Assembly: GCA_963819855.1 (NCBI GenBank)
Contig: CAWFYC010000030.1
Location: 1-64,000 of the forward strand
Length of the DNA: 64,000 nucleotides
Direction of reading: 5' to 3'
From: JAMXLO01 sp963819855
Lineage (GTDB): Bacteria > Pseudomonadota > Alphaproteobacteria > Acetobacterales > Acetobacteraceae
The notes beneath the pieces are model-generated. The model did not search any database. It saw nothing but the letters and a program-made list of their open reading frames with translations, and was not told the origin of the DNA. The translations under genes were made by a program, and so were the position numbers. Within the stretch, counting starts at the first letter, position 1. Every line of letters begins with the position of its first letter. Of the stretch, positions 1-8,689 are shown one piece after another.

Positions 1-2
1 AG

Positions 3-134
3 CAGCTCGCGAGCGTGATCGCCACATTGCCGGGCGGCCGCTTCATGTTCATAGCGGCGTCGATCGTCGCCTTCGTGGTGCTGGGCCCGACCGTGGTTGC
101 GGCCATCCCATGGGTGTCGATTGGATTTCTGTGA
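3..134 (+). CDS. C-terminal end of a membrane protein (partial)
   Basis: An open frame enters from the left edge and ends at TGA 132-134. It encodes 43 residues, most of them in one hydrophobic stretch (FIAASIVAFVVLGPTVVAAI) that looks like a final transmembrane helix with a very short tail. Third codon positions are strongly G/C, as in the real genes around it, which supports coding. The start and most of the protein lie outside the window, so the family cannot be named. The next gene follows on the same strand after about 95 bases. Confidence 0.5.
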   Translation, partial: QLASVIATLPGGRFMFIAASIVAFVVLGPTVVAAIPWVSIGFL

Positions 135-228
135 CGAGGCTTACGGTTGCGTGATCGCCGCCGCCCTTCCGAATCTGGCTGGACAATGGCAGCTTGACGG
201 TACGGCTTCGAACAGTGCGGACCCAACC

Positions 229-1050
229 ATGAAGCATTGGCGCCTCGAGGACGTTGCCTGGGACCGATTCGACCCCGCGAGGGCAGACCCCGAGCTGATC
301 CCGCTGGTGAAGGCCGCGGCCATGGTGGAGCGGAACGGCACCGACTACGCCATCTACCTCAACCGCGTGTTCGGCGACGATCCCGACTTCCGTCAGGCCG
401 CCGACTACTGGGCCCTCGAAGAAGTGCAGCACGGCGACGCGCTCGGCAAATGGGCGATGCTGGCCGACCCCAGCTGGGACTATCAGGCCGCCTTCGCCCG
501 CTACAAGGCGGGCTTCCATCTGCCGCTGGATGCCGAGGCGTCGGTCCGCGGCTCGCGTACCGGCGAGCTGATCGCGCGCTGCATGGTGGAGACCGGCACC
601 TCCAGCTATTACACGGCGCTGGCCGAGGCGACACAGGAACCGGTGCTGCAGCAGATCTGCCGCCACATCGCCGCCGACGAATTCCGCCACTTCAAGCTGT
701 TCTACGACCACATGCGCCGCTATCTGGAGCGCGAGAACATCGGCCTGCTGCGCCGCCTGCGGATCGCCGTCGGCCGCATCGGCGAAAGCGAGGATGATGA
801 ACTGGCCTATGCCTGGCACTGCGGCAACGAGCCGGAGGGGCAGGCGTACCGGCATGCCACCTGCACCGCCGCCTACATGGCCCGCACCGTGGCGTTGTAC
901 CGCTTCCGCCACGTCGAGCGCGGCATGGGCATGATCTTCAAGGCAGTGGGCCTGCCACCGCGCGGGCGCCTGTCTGACCTGTCGGCCAAGGCAGCCTGGC
1001 GGCTGATGCAGTGGCGCCGCCAGCGCCTGGCCGCGCGCCTCGCCGCCTGA
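229..1050 (+). CDS. Ferritin-like di-iron domain protein
   Basis: The product is a 273-residue, mainly helical soluble protein. Two ExxH-type motifs are visible, EEVQH at about residue 65 and DEFRH at about residue 149. Further glutamates lie in the preceding helices (MVERNGTDY, MVETGTSSYY). This is the ligand pattern of ferritin-like or rubrerythrin-like di-iron four-helix bundles. The frame is open further upstream to 97, but ATG 229 is preferred because the family-like sequence begins there and the upstream residues look non-coding. A role as oxidase, oxygenase or iron/peroxide-handling protein is possible but cannot be chosen from sequence. It converges on a b-type cytochrome gene 6 bases away. 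Confidence 0.75.
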   Translation: MKHWRLEDVAWDRFDPARADPELIPLVKAAAMVERNGTDYAIYLNRVFGDDPDFRQAADYWALEEVQHGDALGKWAMLADPSWDYQAAFARYKAGFHLPLDAEASVRGSRTGELIARCMVETGTSSYYTALAEATQEPVLQQICRHIAADEFRHFKLFYDHMRRYLERENIGLLRRLRIAVGRIGESEDDELAYAWHCGNEPEGQAYRHATCTAAYMARTVALYRFRHVERGMGMIFKAVGLPPRGRLSDLSAKAAWRLMQWRRQRLAARLAA

Positions 1051-1056
1051 GCGGCG

Positions 1057-1719
1057 CTATAGCGAGTTCACCAGCAGCCCCACGATCCCCGCCGCAACCG
1101 CAAAGAGCAGGATCGCACGTCGAGGGCTTGCCAGTGCCGGCGGAGTCACCGCATCCGGGAGGTGCTTTCGCCCGGTAATCATCGGCCGCACCAGGTCGTG
1201 CCGCTTCAGCACGGCATAGGCGAGAATCGCGACGATGTGCGCGATCACGGCAATCTTGATCAGTTTGAAATTGACCGCGTGGATGTGCGACAGCCAGTCG
1301 CTCCAGTCCTTGCCGACATACGCGAACAGCGGTCCCTCGGTGTCGCCGTCGTCATTGGCGCACAGACCCGTCGCAGCCTGAACAGCGAGCAAGGCCAGCA
1401 TCATCAGCACCATCCAGCCGCCGGCGGCGTTGTGACCGATCTCGGCGTCCGGCTCCCGCCGGTGCAGACGGGCGAGATGCCGCAGCACCGCGATCGGGCT
1501 CCTGACGAACTGCGAGAAGCGTGCGGTCTCGCTGCCGACAAAGCCCCAGGCCACACGGAACAGCAACAGCGCGATCACGCTGTAACCGGACAGGAAGTGC
1601 AGCTCCATCCAGCCGCGGCTTTCGGTCAACCAGCTCAGTCCAAGCAGGACGACAATCGCCCAGTGGAACAGGCGTGTTGGCGCGTCCCACACGCGCATCG
1701 GCACGATCCGTTCACTCAC
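1057..1719 (-). CDS. Cytochrome b561-family membrane protein
   Basis: This is a 220-residue integral membrane protein of the bacterial cytochrome b561 family (DiHeme/Ni-hydrogenase b-type group). The N-terminus VWDAPTRLFHWAIV carries the usual first haem-ligand histidine. Later helices contain further histidines (ELHFLSGY, LSHIHAVNFKLIKIAVIAH), so two b haems are likely. Four to five transmembrane helices are visible, plus a short C-terminal one. The start is GTG 1719, preceded by GAGG at 8 bases. The family passes electrons between the quinone pool and a partner redox protein. The partner here is unknown, and no c-type cytochrome gene is adjacent. Confidence 0.85.
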   Translation of the reverse strand: MSERIVPMRVWDAPTRLFHWAIVVLLGLSWLTESRGWMELHFLSGYSVIALLLFRVAWGFVGSETARFSQFVRSPIAVLRHLARLHRREPDAEIGHNAAGGWMVLMMLALLAVQAATGLCANDDGDTEGPLFAYVGKDWSDWLSHIHAVNFKLIKIAVIAHIVAILAYAVLKRHDLVRPMITGRKHLPDAVTPPALASPRRAILLFAVAAGIVGLLVNSL

Positions 1720-1767
1720 CTACGCTGCCTCGAAATCCCGGTCGCATGGCGTGAGCTTGACGCACCG

Positions 1768-2616
1768 ATGGCGCCGCGTCACGCAGCGCGGATGCCGACG
1801 CATTTCGCCCAATGGCAGCAGTTCCACGGACCGCTGATCGCGTTTGCCGTGGCACTCGGGCTCGCTCTGGTTGGCCGTTTCCTGCGCATCGGGTTGCTTG
1901 GCGCGGCGGCGGGCGGCGCAGGCGTGGTCGCCGGCTGGTATGCGATGACAGGCCGGCTCTGGGTCATTTCGCCCCAGCCGGCGGCGGACGAGCTGACCAC
2001 GCTGGCCGCGACCGCCCTGATTATCGGCCTGGTTTGCACCTGGCTTGGTCCGAGCCGCCAGGACTGGATCGGCGCGCTTCTCGCCGCGCTCGCCGCAGGT
2101 TGGCTGCTGTCCGGTGCGCCGCGCCATCTGGCGGGATTGCGCGCGAACTGGCCGGTTGGTCTCGGCGTCGCTGTCGCCGTGCTGCTGTCCGCCCGTGTCC
2201 TGACTGCCAAGGCGCTCGAACCATTGGGCCTCGCGTTGGCGGGGTTGACGCTGACTGTGGCGCTGCATGTCGCAGGAACATCGCCGATGTTGGCGCACCT
2301 GGCCTTGGTGCCGGGTCTCGTTGCGCTGGCGATGTTCGCCCTGCCACCGATGCCGGGGCTGGCGGCACTAGCGGTCGCCGTCGACGTCGCCGCGCTCGGC
2401 TGTGCGGCGGTGATCAGCCTCGGAAAGCTGCCTCGATTGGGGTTCGCGTCGGTGGACGCCGCCGCGCTGTCGCCTCTGCTGGCAGTCTGGCTGCAACCGC
2501 GCACGGCAGAGCGCCTGCGCAGTCTAGGCCGAGCGGCGCCGTTGGCCGGCTGCCTGCTGGCGGGCGCGATCGCGGTCGGCTGCGTCTGGCTGGCGCGGCT
2601 GTTTCTCAACCGCTAG
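1768..2616 (+). CDS. Polytopic membrane protein of unknown function
   Basis: The product is about 282 residues (274 if ATG 1792 is used) and is almost entirely hydrophobic, with roughly eight to nine transmembrane segments rich in Ala, Leu, Gly and Val and few charges. No cofactor or transport motif was recognised. The start is uncertain: neither ATG has a clear Shine-Dalgarno. The gene is divergent from the cytochrome b561 gene (48 bases) and convergent with the next gene. Its last codon and stop fall in a 14-bp tandem duplication shared with the neighbour's stop. The frame is open further upstream, but that part overlaps the cytochrome gene and is unlikely to be real. Confidence 0.65.
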   Translation: MAPRHAARMPTHFAQWQQFHGPLIAFAVALGLALVGRFLRIGLLGAAAGGAGVVAGWYAMTGRLWVISPQPAADELTTLAATALIIGLVCTWLGPSRQDWIGALLAALAAGWLLSGAPRHLAGLRANWPVGLGVAVAVLLSARVLTAKALEPLGLALAGLTLTVALHVAGTSPMLAHLALVPGLVALAMFALPPMPGLAALAVAVDVAALGCAAVISLGKLPRLGFASVDAAALSPLLAVWLQPRTAERLRSLGRAAPLAGCLLAGAIAVGCVWLARLFLNR

Positions 2617-2634
2617 GCCGCAACCGCTAGGCCG
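2607..2634. repeat. 14-bp perfect tandem duplication across two stop codons
   Basis: The unit CAACCGCTAGGCCG occurs twice with no gap. The first copy contains the TAG stop of the rightward membrane-protein gene. The second contains the TAG stop (read on the other strand) of the leftward gene ending at 2627. The quasi-palindromic core lets each copy terminate a frame on either strand. Confidence 0.9.
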
Positions 2635-3082
2635 CGCCACTATCCGCCACGGTCAGGCCGCTTTCGTCCATCAGCTCGAGATAGGGCGCCAGATCGAGCG
2701 CGAAGCGAGTGATCTCGGTTATCAAACCCGCGGCGGTGATGGGCAGGTCGATCCGCTGGTCGGTTTCCAGCCACACACGGTGGTCGGCCAGGAGGAGCAC
2801 CTGCCAATCCGGCGGTACCTTCCGCTCGAGCCAGTGCAGCAGGGCGAAGCTGCGAGGCCGCAGGGTCGTATCGGGAGCGCGGGCCGAACTCTGCACGCGC
2901 GCCAACGTCACCTGGAGGATCAGTCGCCCGGTTTCGTCATCAGCCTGATCCAGTCGCGCCCGTACCGCGCGGTTGTGCCAGCGGAACAGGAACGCAGGTG
3001 CTGCCGCCGGTTTGCGGGGCGCCAACCGCCCCTCGGAATCGACCGAAAATGGCCCAAGCTTGAATGGCGCGTCGAACGGCAT
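2627..3082 (-). CDS. Conserved hypothetical protein, 151 residues
   Basis: This is a soluble 151-residue protein without signal peptide or transmembrane helix. It begins MPFDAPFKLGPFSVDSEGRL, is basic in the middle and ends in an acidic helix (LELMDESGLTVADSG). ATG 3082 was chosen over the longer open frame to 3211 because AAGGAG lies 8 bases upstream of it. No catalytic motif or known family was recognised. It is divergent from psd, whose start is 69 bases away, so the two may share a promoter region. Confidence 0.6.
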   Translation of the reverse strand: MPFDAPFKLGPFSVDSEGRLAPRKPAAAPAFLFRWHNRAVRARLDQADDETGRLILQVTLARVQSSARAPDTTLRPRSFALLHWLERKVPPDWQVLLLADHRVWLETDQRIDLPITAAGLITEITRFALDLAPYLELMDESGLTVADSGAA

Positions 3083-3150
3083 AGCGGGTGCTCCTTGGTT
3101 GCCACCAGTCTTGCCCCACCAAGGTGAAGCTTCCATAAACCGCGCTGCGT

Positions 3151-3822
3151 ATGTCCCTCGTCGACGACATCGGCCACGTGTTGTCCCCGCCGCATCCTGC
3201 CGGGCGGCCATTCATCCTGGGCGGGCTGATCGCGGTGATGCTCGGACTGGCGATCGGGCCATGGCTGGCTTGGCTCGGGTTGCTGTTCGCCCTGTTCTGC
3301 CTGTTCTTCTTCCGCGATCCCGAGCGCGTGCCGCCTGGCCGGCCGGGTGCGGTGATCGCGCCGGCCGACGGCCGCGTCGTGTCGGTGACGCCAGCGGTGC
3401 CGCCGGCGGAACTCGGTCTCGGTGCCATGCCGCGCTGGCGCGTGTCCACCTTCCTGTCGATCCTCAACGTCCACGTGAATCGCGTCCCGGCCGATGGCAT
3501 CATCACCCGCATCGCCTACCGGCATGGCAGCTTCGTCAGTGCGAGCCTGGACAAGGCGAGCGACGACAACGAGCGCAACGCCGTCGCCCTGCGACTGTCG
3601 GACGGGCGGGAGATCGTCGTGGTGCAGATCGCCGGCATGATAGCGCGCCGCATCGTCTGCGACCTGCGCGAGGGTGATTCGGTGCATGCCGGCCAGCGCT
3701 TCGGTATCATCCGCTTCGGCAGCCGGGCGGATCTCTACCTTCCGGAGGGTGTGCGCCCACTGGTGGCCGTCGGCCAGACCATGATCGGCGGCGAAACCGT
3801 GATCGCGGAGTTGACGCCATGA
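3151..3822 (+). CDS. psd: Phosphatidylserine decarboxylase
   Basis: This enzyme decarboxylates phosphatidylserine to phosphatidylethanolamine at the inner membrane. It is a 223-residue protein of the short, archaetidylserine-decarboxylase-like class. An N-terminal membrane segment at about 20-50 is followed by FFFRDPERVPP. APADGRVV supplies the conserved Asp, LNVHVNR the His, and FGSR near residue 190 holds the Gly-Ser pair where self-cleavage creates the pyruvoyl cofactor. Its stop overlaps the start of pssA by four bases (ATGA), so the two consecutive steps of PE synthesis are translationally coupled, although pssA acts first in the pathway. Confidence 0.95.
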   Translation: MSLVDDIGHVLSPPHPAGRPFILGGLIAVMLGLAIGPWLAWLGLLFALFCLFFFRDPERVPPGRPGAVIAPADGRVVSVTPAVPPAELGLGAMPRWRVSTFLSILNVHVNRVPADGIITRIAYRHGSFVSASLDKASDDNERNAVALRLSDGREIVVVQIAGMIARRIVCDLREGDSVHAGQRFGIIRFGSRADLYLPEGVRPLVAVGQTMIGGETVIAELTP

Positions 3823-4685
3823 GCGGATCGCCGCACCCCGACTGGCACACCGGCCGCGTTTCGCCGATCAACCGGCTGCGGCGGCTGCGTCCGCGCTCCC
3901 GACCCCGGTTCAAAGGACAGTCGTTCAACCGCATCGTCCCCAACCTGCTGACCCTGATCGGTCTGTGCGCCGGCCTGACGTCGATGCGCTTCGCGTATGA
4001 GGGTCGGTTCGGTTCGGCGGCGGTCGCGATCATGGTCGCCGGCGCGATCGACGGGCTGGACGGCAGGCTGGCGCGGCTGCTGAAGGCCACATCGCGTTTC
4101 GGCGCCGAACTCGACAGCCTGGCCGACTTCCTGTGCTTCGGCGTTGCGCCGGCGTTCATTCTGTTCCTGTGGTCGCTGCAGCGCGCCGGCGGCTTCGGCT
4201 ATACGCCCTGCCTGATATTCACGGTGTGCATGGCGCTGCGGCTGGCGCGCTTCAACGCCGCGCTGGATGGCGCGCCAGCCCCTGCCTACACCTACAACTT
4301 CTTCACCGGCGTCCCCGCGCCCGCCGGCGCCGGTGTCGTGCTGTTCCCGTTGTTCCTCGGTCTGGAGGCGAAGTCGCTTGGATTGGACTGGCTGCTGAGC
4401 GTTGCGCAATACCCATTGTTCTGTGCCGTCGTGCTGGTCGGCACTGCGTTCTTGCTGGTTTCGACCTTGCCGGTCTGGAGCTTCAAGAACTTCAAGGTGC
4501 CGCACGAATACGTGCTGCCGTTGCTGCTCGGTGCCGTCACCTTCGCCGCGGTGCTGGTCGCCGACCCTTGGGCGGCATTGGCCGCTGGCGGCCTGATCTA
4601 CCTGGGGATGCTGCCGTTCAGCGTGCGCAGCTTCCGGCTTTTGAAACGTGAGGCCGAGGCGATGCGGGAGGCGGAACCGCCGTGA
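3819..4685 (+). CDS. pssA: CDP-diacylglycerol-serine O-phosphatidyltransferase
   Basis: The enzyme makes phosphatidylserine from CDP-diacylglycerol and serine and feeds the Psd reaction. It is a 288-residue membrane protein with about eight transmembrane helices. The CDP-alcohol phosphatidyltransferase signature is complete: DGLDGRLARLL, then GAELDSLAD, which supplies the metal- and CDP-binding aspartates. The basic N-terminal 35 residues (RLRRLRPRSRPRFKG) are probably a cytoplasmic anchor. The start overlaps psd by ATGA. The gene runs convergently into the large regulator gene, with 19 bases between the stops. Confidence 0.95.
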   Translation: MSGSPHPDWHTGRVSPINRLRRLRPRSRPRFKGQSFNRIVPNLLTLIGLCAGLTSMRFAYEGRFGSAAVAIMVAGAIDGLDGRLARLLKATSRFGAELDSLADFLCFGVAPAFILFLWSLQRAGGFGYTPCLIFTVCMALRLARFNAALDGAPAPAYTYNFFTGVPAPAGAGVVLFPLFLGLEAKSLGLDWLLSVAQYPLFCAVVLVGTAFLLVSTLPVWSFKNFKVPHEYVLPLLLGAVTFAAVLVADPWAALAAGGLIYLGMLPFSVRSFRLLKREAEAMREAEPP

Positions 4686-4704
4686 TCAGGCAAGGGATCA
4701 TGTG

Positions 4705-7700
4705 TCAGTTCGATTGTCCGCTACGGATGGTCAGGCCAAGCTCATTCAACAACAGCTTCGCCCCCTTTAGATCAGCCGTGTCGAAACCTTCCGTGAACCA
4801 GCCATACACAGGAGCCAGCAGATCGACGGCCCTGCGTTGCTCGCCCCTTTCGGCCAGCACTCGCGCGAACGTCGTGGCGGTACGGAGTTCAAATAGGCGG
4901 GCACCTTGTCGACGCGCTGTGTTCAAGGATCTGATCAGACATTCGTCGACGCTGTCGGCTGGAGCCTTCTCGTCGTACAGCAGCAAGGCTTGCAATCGGT
5001 CGATTTCCGCGGCGAGGTAGTCTTCCCCGTAGCCCGCACAATGCAAGCGCGCAGCATCCAGGTGGACGCGCGCCTCCGCAGCCTGGCCTTGCCGAATAAA
5101 ACTATCCGCGAGAATGGCCTCGCAGTGAGTCAGGTGCAGCGTAGCTCCGGTGTCGGTCCACCGCCGGACACCCTGTAGCTGGAGGCTCAGCCCTGCAGCG
5201 AAATTGCCGCGCCGGTGCATCGCCCAGCCCAGGGATCGCTCGCCGAGGGCGAGCCATTGCGGCAAGTGGTGCTGGCGTGCCGTGTCAATCGCCTCGGTGG
5301 CGAATCGAGCTGTAGCCTCCACGTCATGGTGAATCTGGAAGATGTGCGCAGCAACCGCCAGCGCCCAGGCAAGGCTGTGCGCATTTTCTTCGCGGCGCAC
5401 ATACGCAACCGCTGCTTCGACGAGTTGCGCTCCGGATGTCGGAAAGCCGGCCGAGATCTTTGCCTGCCCGCCATAGGCCCGGCAGACCATGCTTGGATGC
5501 TCGCCATAGACAGTGAATTCTCGGCTTGGGACGGAGTCGGCGAGCGCCGCTCCTCGGGCAAGGATTTCATCGGCCTCGTGGAATTGACCCGCAACCAGCA
5601 GCGAGTAGCCCAATGCCCGGTGAGCCACGGCCAGCTTCGCCGGACTCTTTTCCTGATCGGCCAATTCGATGAGGTTCCGCGCCAAGGCGACCGTCCGCGG
5701 AACCGGCTGGCGCATCAGGCAGGAATTCCAGGCGAGGCGACGCGCCGCGAACCGACTCGGCGATCCGGGGATTAGGCCCGCAAGCTCGCTTGCTCTGAGG
5801 GCGCACTCCTCGACGCGCAGCGCCCCGAAGCCATGGACCGCAATCAGGGGTACCGCGAGTTCAAGCATCAGATCGAGCTCGCGCGTATCGCGGAGTTCAC
5901 CTGGGGGCAGCTTTCCGAGTAGGTCGAGCGCGAACCTGAACTGAGCGCTCGCCTCGGAGTGTGCGGACCGGCCGACGCTGCGCACGCCCGCGCGGCGCCA
6001 ATACTCGATCGCAGGATCCAGTACACCGGCCTGACTGAAATGGTGCGCCAGGATTTCCGGTTGCGTATCGACGATCTGCGGGAATTGTTCTTGCAGGACC
6101 GTCCCGATACGCGCGTGCAGTTCCTGGCGTTGGCTGCGCAGCATGGTACTGTAGACGGCGTCCCGCACCAGTGCATGCTTGAACGTATAGTCTGCGTCCG
6201 GTGGAACGCCACGGCGGAAGGCCAATCCGGACGCGACCAGGGTATCAATGCCATACACAAGCTGCGCCTCCGGCACCGTTGCGACGGCGGCAAGCAACGC
6301 ATGTGCGAACGCGCGACCGATCACCGCGCCGATCTGGCCAACCTGCTTCGCCGCCGGAAGCCGATCGAGCCGCGCTATCAGCGAGGCTTGTAAAGTAGCT
6401 GGAACTTCCAAAGGTGCTGCGTTGCGGCCCGACAGCTCGGCGTCCTCCAGCACAGCCTTGGTCAGCTCCTCGATGAACAGCGGAATGCCATCGCTCTGAA
6501 TCACAATCCGCTCGAGCAAACTGGGGGACAATCCCCGTTCGACCACGATCCGTTCGGCCAGTTGCGCCGCCTGCCTTTGAGTCAGCCGTCTAAGTGTGAT
6601 CAGGCTGGCAATGGCAAAGCCGACCCAGGGCGGCTGGAATTCTGGGCGGAGCGAAACAATCAGCAGAACAGGCAGGTCCGTCAGTACACCTATTGTCTTG
6701 TCCAGCAGCTCGAGCGAGCTGGCATCGGCCCAATGAGCATCTTCGAACAGCATGATAACCGGCTGCCGGCGAGCTCTATTCGCCAGCCCGCGGAGAAGCG
6801 CTTCGAAGATCCTCTCCTTCTTGCGCTGCGGGTTGAGATCGAGCGTCGGATAGCGATCGTCGACCGGCACTGACAGCAGATCGGCAATCAGCGCGGCATC
6901 CTCAAGCGAGGTCCCCACTCGGGCGAACTCCGCCTCGAGCTTGTGCAACCTCTCTTGTGGCGAGTCGCCGCGGGCGAACCTCAGATCCTGCTCCCACCGT
7001 GCGACAAACGGGTAGAGCGCGCTATCCCGATGGTGCGGCGAGCAGAAATAACGCAGGGTTTCATGCGGCTCACCGCGGAGCCGCTCTTCCAGGGCCGCGA
7101 TCAGGCGCGACTTTCCGATGCCGGGCTCGCCGGAGAGCAGCACCAGTTGTCCCTCACCATCCTTTGCCTGTCGCCAACGCCGGAACAACAGCTCGGACTC
7201 CTCGTCGCGCCCGATCAACGGAGTCATCGTGCCGGCGTGCAGTGCCTCGAAACGGCTCTCAACGGCAGACTGCTCGATCACCTGCCAGGCCGGCACCGGC
7301 TCTGGCAGGCCCTTCAATGCGACTGATCCGAGCTCTCGGCAGGTGAACAGACCACCGATTTGCCGGTGTGTCGCAGCATCGATCACAACACCGTTGGGCT
7401 CGGCAAGACCTTGCAGGCGAGCGGCAAGATTAGGCGTTTCACCAATCGCCGTCTGCTGTCGTGCCTCGCCCGTACCGATCAGCTCGCCCACGACCACGAG
7501 GCCGGTGGCGATCCCGATGCGTACTTGCAGTGCCTCCGATCGGATGGGCGTCTGACCGATTGCATCGATGACCGCGAGAGCGGCACGAACCGCCCGCTCG
7601 GCATTCGCCTCATGCGCCTCAGGCCAGCCGAAATAAATCAGTACGCCATCACCCACGTAGCGGGCGATGAAGCCTCCGAAGCGCGAGATCGGCGTAGCGA

Positions 7701-8064
7701 CGCGGGACTGATAGTCGCGTGTGACGGCACTCAGATCCTCGGGGTCCAAGCGAGAAGACAGCGCCGTGGAGCCCACCACATCGCAGAACATCACGCTGAT
7801 CTGGCGGCGCTCGGCGGTCGTTGCCGAGGTGCCCATCATCGGCGATCGCAAGGCTTCGGTTGGATTGCCCGCCGGCACCGTATCAGCGCGCAATGCGGCG
7901 ATTGCGTCCAGGAGCTGACGCCGATGACCCACCGAGGCGACGCCGAGCTCTCTGAGGTCTTCCGCAGTCAGGCTGGGGAGAACCACGGCGCTGACGTCGT
8001 TCGTACGGAACCCTGCCTCGTATTGTCCAAGGCCTAGCTGTCGCAGCCAGTCCGCGACATCCAT
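4705..8064 (-). CDS. SAM-domain/class III nucleotide cyclase/AAA ATPase/TPR regulator
   Basis: This is a soluble multidomain protein of 1119 residues. Residues 1-65 form a SAM domain (VADWLRQLGLGQYEAGF). Residues 85-255 are a class III adenylate/guanylate cyclase domain with FCDVVGST and YVGDGVLIYFG, which supply the two metal-binding aspartates. From about 280 a STAND/AAA-type ATPase follows, with Walker A GEPGIGKS at about 311-318 and Walker B-like MLFEDAHWAD at about 435. The C-terminal 450 residues are helical TPR-like repeats. Such proteins are thought to couple nucleotide state and partner binding to cyclic nucleotide synthesis, but many are untested and activity here is inferred. The start is ATG 8064 with GGAGAG 5 bases upstream. 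It is monocistronic. Confidence 0.9.
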   Translation of the reverse strand: MDVADWLRQLGLGQYEAGFRTNDVSAVVLPSLTAEDLRELGVASVGHRRQLLDAIAALRADTVPAGNPTEALRSPMMGTSATTAERRQISVMFCDVVGSTALSSRLDPEDLSAVTRDYQSRVATPISRFGGFIARYVGDGVLIYFGWPEAHEANAERAVRAALAVIDAIGQTPIRSEALQVRIGIATGLVVVGELIGTGEARQQTAIGETPNLAARLQGLAEPNGVVIDAATHRQIGGLFTCRELGSVALKGLPEPVPAWQVIEQSAVESRFEALHAGTMTPLIGRDEESELLFRRWRQAKDGEGQLVLLSGEPGIGKSRLIAALEERLRGEPHETLRYFCSPHHRDSALYPFVARWEQDLRFARGDSPQERLHKLEAEFARVGTSLEDAALIADLLSVPVDDRYPTLDLNPQRKKERIFEALLRGLANRARRQPVIMLFEDAHWADASSLELLDKTIGVLTDLPVLLIVSLRPEFQPPWVGFAIASLITLRRLTQRQAAQLAERIVVERGLSPSLLERIVIQSDGIPLFIEELTKAVLEDAELSGRNAAPLEVPATLQASLIARLDRLPAAKQVGQIGAVIGRAFAHALLAAVATVPEAQLVYGIDTLVASGLAFRRGVPPDADYTFKHALVRDAVYSTMLRSQRQELHARIGTVLQEQFPQIVDTQPEILAHHFSQAGVLDPAIEYWRRAGVRSVGRSAHSEASAQFRFALDLLGKLPPGELRDTRELDLMLELAVPLIAVHGFGALRVEECALRASELAGLIPGSPSRFAARRLAWNSCLMRQPVPRTVALARNLIELADQEKSPAKLAVAHRALGYSLLVAGQFHEADEILARGAALADSVPSREFTVYGEHPSMVCRAYGGQAKISAGFPTSGAQLVEAAVAYVRREENAHSLAWALAVAAHIFQIHHDVEATARFATEAIDTARQHHLPQWLALGERSLGWAMHRRGNFAAGLSLQLQGVRRWTDTGATLHLTHCEAILADSFIRQGQAAEARVHLDAARLHCAGYGEDYLAAEIDRLQALLLYDEKAPADSVDECLIRSLNTARRQGARLFELRTATTFARVLAERGEQRRAVDLLAPVYGWFTEGFDTADLKGAKLLLNELGLTIRSGQSN

Positions 8065-8196
8065 CGCCGCTCTCCAGTCTGCGGTTCACTCAGCAAAACG
8101 GTGCTCGACTTGATAGACGATGTCCAGCAATAGCCTGCCGACGAGCCAATCGACCGCGGTGATCGAATAGCCGCGCTATATCGCTGTCCGCTCCGC

Positions 8197-8631
8197 TCAG
8201 TCCCGTTCCGTCAGCCGGAACCAATTCTGATGCCTATCGCGATGCTCCTGCTCGTCTGCCGCGTTGTGCAGGAAAAGCACCACGACCGTAATGCCCGCGA
8301 GCAGGGTCATGACGACGATGATCAGTCCGGGCAGAAGAACAGGACTGCCGCCGAGCATCTCCAGAACGGCACCGCGGCTGAGCCACAACCACGCCGCGAC
8401 CAGAGCGACTACCGCCCACCGCCGCGCCACCTTGCGCCGCCGCATCGATCGCCGCTCATTGTCCTCGATTCGCAGCGCCAGCACCGCCAGTTCGCCGTGA
8501 AACCTGCAGCGCAATTCGTGCTGCTGACGCCGCAGATAGGCGAGATCGCTTCGCAGATTCGCGAGGGCCTCCCGTGTCCTGGAATCCGCGCTGCCTGCGC
8601 GCTGCGACTTCGGCACCACATCGTCAGGCAA
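8197..8631 (-). CDS. Small membrane protein with N-terminal coiled coil
   Basis: The product has 144 residues. Residues 15-65 are strongly charged and helical (heptad-like LRSDLAYLRRQQHELRCRF), consistent with a coiled coil. Two transmembrane helices follow at about 72-88 and 97-121, then a charged tail rich in His, Arg and Asp. The start is TTG 8631, chosen because AAGGAG lies 6 bases upstream; an internal GTG at 8616 is the alternative. No family recognised. It lies between the regulator gene and the CobW-like gene, all on the minus strand, with 58 bases to the CobW stop. Confidence 0.6.
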   Translation of the reverse strand: MPDDVVPKSQRAGSADSRTREALANLRSDLAYLRRQQHELRCRFHGELAVLALRIEDNERRSMRRRKVARRWAVVALVAAWLWLSRGAVLEMLGGSPVLLPGLIIVVMTLLAGITVVVLFLHNAADEQEHRDRHQNWFRLTERD

Positions 8632-8689
8632 GGCGAGCTCCTTTCGGCGGCCAGATGCTGCGCTGCCGGCTGGATGCCATAGTCGGCCG

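Noticed and set aside
1162..1767. A long upstream extension of the membrane-protein frame ending at 2616
   Set aside because: This part overlaps the cytochrome b561 gene in antisense and reads as shadow sequence. The real start is at 1768 or 1792.
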